Of a stretch of 64,000 bases of DNA, positions 58,923-64,000 are shown one piece after another; position 1 is the stretch's first letter; the number at the start of each line of letters is the position of its first letter. The notes under the pieces were generated by a model. It searched no databases. It saw nothing but the letters and a program-made list of their open reading frames with translations, and had not been told where the DNA came from. A program made the translations under genes and the position numbers. The DNA comes from an uncultured Eubacteriales bacterium (GTDB lineage Bacteria > Bacillota > Clostridia > Christensenellales > Aristaeellaceae). Location: assembly GCA_902765395.1 (NCBI GenBank), contig CACWZP010000012.1:35193-99192 (forward strand). The letters are read 5' to 3'.

Positions 58923-60229
58923 GCATCAATCCCTGCGACATCATCCGCAAGAAGCGCTTCGGCGGCGAATTGAACGAACAGGAGATCCGCGCCTTCGTGA
59001 ACGGCGTGGTGGACGGGAGCTTCGCCGACTACCAGGCCTCGGCGCTGCTGATGGCCATTTGCATCAACGGCATGACCGACCGGGAGACCCTGGCGCTGAC
59101 GCTGGCCATGGAAAAGTCCGGCGACACGCTGGACCTCTCCGACATCCCCGGCGTGAAGGCCGACAAGCACTCCACCGGCGGCGTGGGCGACACCACGTCG
59201 CTGATCCTGGTGCCCCTGGTGGCGGCCTGCGGCGTGAAGATGGCGAAGATGTCCGGCCGCGGCCTGGGCTTCACCGGCGGCACGCTGGACAAGCTGGAGT
59301 CCATCGCCGGGCTGAGCATCTCCAAGGACATCGACGGCTTCAAGCGGCAGGTGCGCGACGTGGGCTGCGCCATCATCGGCCAGACCGCGGAGCTGGCCCC
59401 GGCGGACAAGGTGCTGTACGCCCTTCGGGACGTGACCGCCACGGTGGACTGCCTGCCGCTGGTGGTGTCCAGCATACTGTCCAAGAAGCTGGCCGCCGGG
59501 TGCGACGTGGTGGTGCTGGACGTGAAGAGCGGCAGCGGCGCCATCATGGACACGCCGGAAAAATCCCGCCAGCTGGCAGAGACCATGGTGCGCATCGGCA
59601 ACATGAGCGGCAAGCGCTTCTCCGCGCTGATCACCGACATGGACCAGCCCCTGGGCAATTACATCGGCAACGCCCTGGAGGTGGAGGAGGCCATCGACGT
59701 GCTGGCCGGGCGCACGAAGGGCGAGCTGAAGGACGTGGCGCTCACGCTGGGCGCGCACATTCTCAGGAACGCCGGGGCGGCGGCGACCGTCGAGGCGGGC
59801 ATCAAAATGCTGGAGGAGAAGATCGAAAGCGGCGAGGGCCTCAGGAAGCTGGGCGACATGATCGAGGCCCAGGGCGGCGACAGGCGGGTCGTGGAGGACA
59901 CATCGCTCCTGCCCAAGGCCCCGAAGCAGATCGAGCTGCGCGCCGACCGGGCCGGGTACATCACCCGCATGGTCACCAGCGACATCGGCAATGCAGCCAA
60001 GCTCCTCGGCGCGGGCCGGGAGCGCAAGACGGACGAGCTGGACCTGTCCGTGGGCATCGTGATGCACAAGCGCCTGGGCGAGGCGGTGAAGCGGGACGAG
60101 CCGCTGGCCACGCTGCATGTGGGCGAGAAATCCGACCGGGTGGGGGCCTACAACCTTCTGAAGAAGTCCATCGTTATCGGCGACGAAAAGCCGGAGGTCA
60201 AGCCGCTGATCCAGGCGGTCATCGAGTGA
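58919..60229 (+). CDS. pdp: Pyrimidine-nucleoside phosphorylase
   Basis: 436 residues from the ATG at 58919 (4-bp overlap with the previous stop; the longer frame from 58898 lies inside the glycosylase gene). Conserved phosphate-binding KADKHSTGGVGDTTSL, GRGLGFTGGTLDKLESI, VVLDVKSGSGAIMDT, and MDQPLGNYIGNALEVEEAI. It cleaves pyrimidine nucleosides with phosphate to base and (deoxy)ribose-1-phosphate in nucleoside salvage. Uridine versus thymidine preference cannot be told; deoA is the closest alternative name. Confidence 0.95.
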   Translation: MSINPCDIIRKKRFGGELNEQEIRAFVNGVVDGSFADYQASALLMAICINGMTDRETLALTLAMEKSGDTLDLSDIPGVKADKHSTGGVGDTTSLILVPLVAACGVKMAKMSGRGLGFTGGTLDKLESIAGLSISKDIDGFKRQVRDVGCAIIGQTAELAPADKVLYALRDVTATVDCLPLVVSSILSKKLAAGCDVVVLDVKSGSGAIMDTPEKSRQLAETMVRIGNMSGKRFSALITDMDQPLGNYIGNALEVEEAIDVLAGRTKGELKDVALTLGAHILRNAGAAATVEAGIKMLEEKIESGEGLRKLGDMIEAQGGDRRVVEDTSLLPKAPKQIELRADRAGYITRMVTSDIGNAAKLLGAGRERKTDELDLSVGIVMHKRLGEAVKRDEPLATLHVGEKSDRVGAYNLLKKSIVIGDEKPEVKPLIQAVIE

Positions 60230-60232
60230 TCT

Positions 60233-61153
60233 ATGAGCAAGAGCAAGCGCGCAGCGGGGGAGAACACCGCTCCCGCGCCGCGTGAAAGTGTGAAGTGGTA
60301 TCGGCAAACGGGCTGGCTGCTGGCGGTCAGCCTGGTTTGCTGTGCGCTGGTGTTTGTCGGGCTGCGGCTGGCGCTGGGGGCGGCCTTCACCGCGCTGTTC
60401 CGCGCCTGGGGCGTGGACGCGGTTACCGTGCATCGCGCGCCTGTATGGGCGCAGCTGGTCTACCGCTGGCACGGGAGCGCCGTTACGCTGGCCTCGGCGA
60501 TCGGGCTGATCGGCCTGTCGCTGTGGCTGCGGGGGCTGTGGGCGGGGAATGGGGCCCCGCCCCTCACGCGTCGCGGGGAAGGAAACCGGCGCTCCGCGAC
60601 GGGGCGATTCGCCCTCTTCGCCCTCGTCGGCCTGGCCGCCGCGGCATTGCTGCTGCTGATCGGCCTCATCCCGGACAGCCTTCGGGCGGAGTGGGCCGCG
60701 CCGCGCCTGACCTGGGCGCTGCCGGTGCTGCTCGTCGTGGCCTTCATCTCCACCCTGGCGGAGGAGCTGTTCACCAAGCGGGTGCTGTACGACGGCATCG
60801 CCGGCCGCTGGGGGACGCTCTGGGCGACGGTCGTCTCCGCGGCCGCGTTCTTCCTGCTGGCGGGCGGCTATGCCGGCAATATCTTGAGTGCCGTGAACGT
60901 GGCGCTGCTGGGCGCTGTGTGCTGCCAGGTCTACGGGCGGCACGGCCTGTGGGCCGGCGTGGGCCTGCGCTTCGGCTGGACCGCCGCCACGGTGTTCCTG
61001 ATGGGCTTCGGCGGCGGCGAGGCCTCCGTCTGGCGGTTCTACGGCGTCAGCGAGGGCCTGCTCACCGGCGGCGACGCGGGGCCTGTGTACGGGCTGTACC
61101 TGACGATCCTGCTGATTATCGGAATTGTCTGCCTTGCGTGGAAGAAGAAATAA
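60233..61153 (+). CDS. CPBP-family-like membrane protein lacking catalytic histidines
   Basis: 306 residues, seven or eight predicted helices. The only recognisable CPBP (CAAX-protease-like) motif is AEELFTKRVLYDG (about 178-190), where the family has EExxxR; here four residues separate EE and Arg. The later FxxxH and HxxxN motifs, which hold catalytic histidines, are not present (FFLLAGGYAGN; WAGVGLRFGWTAA). It is thus likely inactive as a protease or functions otherwise. Follows the phosphorylase gene by 3 bp; its stop codon forms part of the terminator stem. Confidence 0.75.
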   Translation: MSKSKRAAGENTAPAPRESVKWYRQTGWLLAVSLVCCALVFVGLRLALGAAFTALFRAWGVDAVTVHRAPVWAQLVYRWHGSAVTLASAIGLIGLSLWLRGLWAGNGAPPLTRRGEGNRRSATGRFALFALVGLAAAALLLLIGLIPDSLRAEWAAPRLTWALPVLLVVAFISTLAEELFTKRVLYDGIAGRWGTLWATVVSAAAFFLLAGGYAGNILSAVNVALLGAVCCQVYGRHGLWAGVGLRFGWTAATVFLMGFGGGEASVWRFYGVSEGLLTGGDAGPVYGLYLTILLIIGIVCLAWKKK

Positions 61154-61179
61154 AAACAGGGGCATCGCCCCTGTTTTTA
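61151..61179. terminator. Bidirectional terminator containing both stop codons
   Basis: TAAAAACAGGGGC-ATC-GCCCCTGTTTTTA, a perfect 13-bp stem. Its first three bases are the TAA of the CPBP-like gene and its last three, on the other strand, are the TAA of the lipid-kinase gene. Confidence 0.92.
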
Positions 61180-62052
61180 TGGCCTGTATACCCTCAATTC
61201 TCCGTGAATCACCCGCACGTCAAAGGGCAAATCCTCGTAGATCTCCCCGTCGATCTGGATCGGCATGGGCCCGTCGGCCTGCACGCAGAGCCTTGAATCC
61301 CGCCGGAAGGTGGTAGTGGGCAGGGTCAGTATCCTGCGCCGCATCAGCTTCACCAGCGCCCCGGGGATGCCGAATTTGGAGATGTCGTCCACGATCACGA
61401 TGTCCAGCAGCCCGTCGTCGATCGCCGCCTCCGGGCAGATGGGGATGCCGCCGCCGATGCGCTGGCCGTTGCCGGCGCAGGCGATGAACGCCCGGTGCTC
61501 CCGGCTGCCGCCTTCCGTGACCTCCCGGAACCGCTTCAGCTTGTAGCCGAACAGGGTGATGATCAGCGAGGCCAGGTAGGCCGCCGAGCCCTTCAGCAGC
61601 TTCATGCGGTTGTAGCGGCGCAGTATGTCCACGTCGATGCCCGTGCCGATGGCGTTGATGCCCCGCACGCCGCCGCACTCCATGTAATCCGTGGGCTTCG
61701 CCTCGCCGTTCAGTATCAGCTCCAGCGCCCCCTCCGGCGTCTGGGGGATGCCCGCCACGGCGGCGAAGTCGTTGCCGCTGCCGCAGGGGACGATCCCCAG
61801 CCGCACCCTTGCCGGGTCCGTCAGCCCGTTCAGCACCTCGTTCAGCGTGCCGTCGCCGCCCATGGCCACGATGTCCTGCGTCTCGCTGTTCTGCCCGGTC
61901 AGCTGGCGGGCGATGCCCACGGCCTCGTGGCGGCTGTGGGTCTCGTGAAAGGCGTGGGCCGCGCCGAGGGCGTTGAGCCGCGCCTCGATCGCCGATTTGA
62001 ACCGGGCGGTCCTGCCGACTCCGGCGGTGGGGTTGTAGATGAAGTGGTACAT
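61177..62052 (-). CDS. Diacylglycerol/lipid kinase (DagK/YegS-BmrU family)
   Basis: 291 residues from the ATG at 62052, where GAGGCGACC precedes it; an in-frame extension to 62220 has no ribosome site and overlaps the terminator-like stem. Nucleotide motif AMGGDGTLNEVLNG (about 63-76), phosphate-binding GIVPCGSGNDFAA, and a C-terminal DGEIYEDLPF region typical of the family. It phosphorylates diacylglycerol or a related lipid with ATP at the membrane. An unusual structured leader of about 265 nt precedes it. Confidence 0.92.
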   Translation of the reverse strand: MYHFIYNPTAGVGRTARFKSAIEARLNALGAAHAFHETHSRHEAVGIARQLTGQNSETQDIVAMGGDGTLNEVLNGLTDPARVRLGIVPCGSGNDFAAVAGIPQTPEGALELILNGEAKPTDYMECGGVRGINAIGTGIDVDILRRYNRMKLLKGSAAYLASLIITLFGYKLKRFREVTEGGSREHRAFIACAGNGQRIGGGIPICPEAAIDDGLLDIVIVDDISKFGIPGALVKLMRRRILTLPTTTFRRDSRLCVQADGPMPIQIDGEIYEDLPFDVRVIHGELRVYRP

Positions 62053-62093
62053 GCAAGGTCGCCTCTTCGCTTGAATTGCGGTGCTTTTTGGCA

Positions 62094-62198
62094 ACAGAAA
62101 AGCAGACCGCGCTTTCCGGCAGCCGCCTGGGGAAGCGGCGCCGGCTGATTGGATTGGGGGAGAAATCAGAGGGGAGATCGAAGGAATGCGCGGTCTGC
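62094..62198 (-). terminator. Possible leader terminator upstream of the lipid kinase
   Basis: On the minus strand GCAGACCGCGC (62198-62188) pairs with GCGCGGTCTGC (62112-62102), followed by TTTTCTGT. The stem encloses about 75 nt with an internal CAGCCG/CGGCTG pair. Because it lies between promoter and gene, it looks like an attenuator. Confidence 0.45.
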
Positions 62199-62257
62199 CC
62201 TGTGATTTCATGATACCCATGTTTTATCAACTGAATATAAACAATTAACTATGATTT

Positions 62258-62315
62258 GTCGGCTTCATACCCTTCGGGTCCTGCCGACCCGGCCATCCGC
62301 GCTTCGCACCGGCTG
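62258..62315 (-). ncRNA. Compact two-hairpin leader element upstream of the lipid kinase
   Basis: GTCGGC pairs with GCCGAC (62258-62263 with 62283-62288) and encloses ACCC/GGGT; next to it CCGG/CCGG encloses GCG/CGC. It lies just after the expected transcription start. I do not recognise a riboswitch class. Confidence 0.35.
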
Positions 62316-62322
62316 CTTGAAT

Positions 62323-62352
62323 ATTATACCATGTGACAGGTACAATAATCAA
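62323..62352 (-). promoter_or_regulatory. Promoter of the lipid kinase leader
   Basis: Minus-strand TTGATT and TATAAT with an 18-bp spacer, about 270 bp upstream of the kinase start. Confidence 0.6.
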
Positions 62353-62374
62353 CAGGGATTTTCCACGGGCCTAC

Positions 62375-62403
62375 TTGAATAAAACCGGCATAAGCGGTAT
62401 AAT
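62375..62403 (+). promoter_or_regulatory. Promoter of the aminotransferase gene
   Basis: TTGAAT and TATAAT with a 17-bp spacer, 38 bp before the ATG. Confidence 0.65.
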
Positions 62404-62441
62404 ACACACGTTATGCGTCAAAACGCGGGGGAGATGAGACC

Positions 62442-63479
62442 ATGAATGAAGCCATGCGGGCGTATCTGGATGCGCCGATGGATCGACGGGGCACCCATTG
62501 CGAGAAGTGGGATTATCTCGGCAGGTACTTTGGCCGGGACGACCTGATCGCCATGTGGGTGGCCGACATGGACTTTCCTACCGTACCCCAGGTGACCGAG
62601 GCGCTCGTCGAGCGGGCGAAGCACCCCGTCTACGGCTACACCGACAACGGCGAGGCGGACCGCGGCGCCGAGGCGGATTGGCTGCTCAGGCGGCACGGCC
62701 TAGCGGTGGACACGGACTGGATCCTCTACAGCCCCGGCGTGGTGGACAGCATCTTCTTCTGCGTGTCGGCGTTTACCGCGCCCGGCGATGGAATACTGGT
62801 GCAGCCCCCGGTGTACGGCCCCTTCTACCAGGCCGTGAAGCTGCATGGGCGCAGGCTTGTGACCAGCCCGCTGGTGAACGACCCGGACGGCTGGCGAATG
62901 GACTTTGACGACCTTGAGGCCAAATTCAAATCCGGCGTCAAAATGATGCTGCTGTGCAGCCCCCACAACCCGGTGGGCCGCGTCTGGACACGGGAGGAGC
63001 TTCAAAGGCTCGTGGACCTGGCCAACGCGAACGGCGTGAAGATCGTCTCGGACGAGATCCACGCGGACTTTGCCCTGGACGGCCGCGGGCAGGTGCGGCT
63101 CTTGTCGCTGGAGGGCGCAAAGGAGCACGTGCTGCTCACCTCCGCCACCAAGTCCTTCAACCTGGCGGGGCTGAGGCAGTCCAGCGTCATCGCGCCGGAC
63201 GAAGGCGTGCGCGGGGCGATCGAAAAGCAGATCGAGCTGGCCCACGCCGGCACGCCCAACATCTTCGGCGCCGTCGCCCAGACCGCCGCCTACACCCACG
63301 GCGACGAGTGGATGGACGCGGTGGTGGAGTACGTCACCGAGAACCGGGACTTTGCCGTGGATTACATGCGCAGCAACCTGCCGCAGATCATCTGCCGCCC
63401 CCAGGAGGGCACCTACCTGATGTGGCTGGATTTCAACGGCCTGGCTGGATTTCAACGGCCTGGGCCTTTCCCACGATGA
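62442..63479 (+). CDS. PLP-dependent aminotransferase/C-S lyase (MalY/PatB type), frameshifted near the end
   Basis: 345 codons as read. MalY/PatB features: IAMWVADMDFPTVPQVTEAL, HPVYGYTD, SPGVVDSIFFCVSAFT, SPHNPVGRVW, DEIHADFAL and the PLP lysine Lys237 in TSATKSFNLAGL. The C terminus is broken by a 19-bp tandem duplication (63423-63441 and 63442-63460), which shifts the frame and ends the protein at TGA 63477. Removing one copy restores about 392 residues ending ENIHNAIRRL at 63639. Likely beta-C-S lyase on cystathionine or cysteine. GGGGAGATG precedes the ATG. Confidence 0.9.
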   Translation: MNEAMRAYLDAPMDRRGTHCEKWDYLGRYFGRDDLIAMWVADMDFPTVPQVTEALVERAKHPVYGYTDNGEADRGAEADWLLRRHGLAVDTDWILYSPGVVDSIFFCVSAFTAPGDGILVQPPVYGPFYQAVKLHGRRLVTSPLVNDPDGWRMDFDDLEAKFKSGVKMMLLCSPHNPVGRVWTREELQRLVDLANANGVKIVSDEIHADFALDGRGQVRLLSLEGAKEHVLLTSATKSFNLAGLRQSSVIAPDEGVRGAIEKQIELAHAGTPNIFGAVAQTAAYTHGDEWMDAVVEYVTENRDFAVDYMRSNLPQIICRPQEGTYLMWLDFNGLAGFQRPGPFPR

Positions 63480-63639
63480 GATCAGGCGCCTGCTGACCGA
63501 CGAGGCCCGGGTAGCCCTGAACGAGGGCACCTTCTTCGGCCCCGAGGGCAAGGGCTGGTTCCGCATGAACCTGGCCACCCAGCGCCGCAACGTGGATCGC
63601 ACCCTTGAGAACATACACAACGCGATACGGAGACTGTGA
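63480..63639 (+). pseudogene. Displaced C-terminal part of the MalY/PatB-type gene
   Basis: In the +1 frame the DNA encodes DEIRRLLTDEARVALNEGTF, FGPEGKGWFRMNLATQRRN and a stop at 63637-63639, the expected end of the aminotransferase. It is cut off by the duplication described above and has no start of its own. Confidence 0.8.
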
Positions 63640-63645
63640 TTCGTG

Positions 63646-64000
63646 ATGAACTTCTTTAGAAACTTGTTCAAAAAGCCGGACAAGCATATCGCCATGGACG
63701 TGGAGCTGGACGGCATGCACCCCAGCCGGATCATCCAGCTGTCCTACCTGATCATCGAGGGCAAGCGGGTGCGGGGCAAGAACTTCTACTTCGCCGCCAA
63801 GGCCATCAACCGCTACGCCCGCCAGGTGCATGGGTTGAGTGTCTACCAGCTGCGCAAGCTGTCCGGCGGCAAGGGCTTTATCGACCACGCGGACGAGATC
63901 TACCGGGACTTTGCCGTGGATTACATGCGCAGCAACCTGCCGCAGATCATCTGCCGCCCCCAGGAGGGCACCTACCTGATGTGGCTGGATTTCAACGGCC
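63646..64000 (+). CDS. DEDD-type 3'-5' exonuclease N terminus joined to a copy of the aminotransferase C terminus (partial)
   Basis: Starts at 63646, 6 bp after the restored aminotransferase end. Residues 1-85 look like a DnaQ-type exonuclease (IAMDVELDGMHPSRIIQLSY, and RQVHGLSVYQLRKLS). From residue 86 the DNA is identical to the aminotransferase gene (63343-63441) and continues in frame as RDFAVDYMRSNLPQIICRP, with the DxE of the nuclease in MDVELDG present but the later motifs absent. The seam is at a shared CCGGGACTTTGCCG. Probably an assembly or recombination chimera; the frame runs off the edge. Confidence 0.6.
   Translation, partial: MNFFRNLFKKPDKHIAMDVELDGMHPSRIIQLSYLIIEGKRVRGKNFYFAAKAINRYARQVHGLSVYQLRKLSGGKGFIDHADEIYRDFAVDYMRSNLPQIICRPQEGTYLMWLDFNG
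63902..64000 (+). repeat. 99-bp direct repeat of 63343-63441
   Basis: Identical to 63343-63441 at an offset of 559 bp, and ends exactly at the last base of the first 19-bp duplicate copy. The final base of the window is the end of this repeat. Confidence 0.95.

Noticed and set aside
62053-62220. Extended N terminus of the lipid kinase
   Set aside because: In-frame but without a ribosome site; it would be encoded by the structured leader and has no family similarity.

Overview
The window is a 64-kb piece of a high-GC, Gram-positive, Clostridia-like bacterial chromosome, probably from a gut anaerobe. The grounds are strong AGGAGG-type ribosome sites, sigma-A promoters with 16-18 bp spacing, a giant Cna-B/pilin-type surface protein, many carbohydrate-active enzymes, and intergenic repeats of the kind seen in high-GC gut Clostridia. 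The exact genus cannot be read from this sequence. No origin, rRNA operon, prophage, CRISPR array or recognisable transposase was found.

Layout. 1-14.6 kb: one incomplete giant surface adhesin of more than 4,869 residues. 14.7-18.8 kb (minus strand): small membrane proteins, a flotillin and a WYL regulator. 19.1-25.1 kb: a small HTH protein, an ABC half-exporter, a Nudix hydrolase joined to a beta-helix GH120-like enzyme, and an unusual HTH / histidine-kinase-dimerisation / receiver fusion. 25.5-33.6 kb: a glycosyltransferase, metallo-hydrolase and secreted GH13 operon, then a membrane protein, membrane-anchored Hsp70-like protein and GH30 operon. 33.9-38.4 kb (minus): a sugar ABC importer and a PfkB sugar kinase. 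38.5-45 kb: tRNA-Val, peroxiredoxin, an exonuclease and TPR pair, a proline symporter, threonine aldolase and a DUF523 protein. 45.1-46.7 kb: an orphan structured RNA, a secreted acidic protein and a tRNA cluster (an Asp-like remnant, Phe, Gly, Cys). 47.7-54.5 kb: a parE/parC-type topoisomerase pair, an SH3 cell-wall protein and cysS. 54.7-64 kb: a second WYL regulator operon, Nudix, sirtuin, deoxyinosine glycosylase, pyrimidine phosphorylase, a CPBP-like protein, a lipid kinase, and a frameshifted aminotransferase followed by a chimeric exonuclease at the right edge.

The genes fit a saccharolytic life: ABC uptake, sugar kinase, GH13, GH30 and GH120-like enzymes, combined with host or biofilm adhesion.

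The most interesting signals are: (1) two copies of an array of short hairpins punctuated by an ATGAATTG-like octamer, both between convergent genes; (2) a roughly 310-nt RNA with consensus promoter and terminator and no protein; (3) a transcription factor assembled from hybrid-kinase parts whose phospho-acceptor histidine is replaced by alanine; (4) a two-gene membrane-tethered Hsp70-like system with a possible GrpE-like partner; (5) a lipid-kinase leader with compact hairpins followed by a terminator-like stem. Several broken genes (GyrI-like, aminotransferase, tRNA-Asp) are flagged. The right end bears marks of an assembly join.
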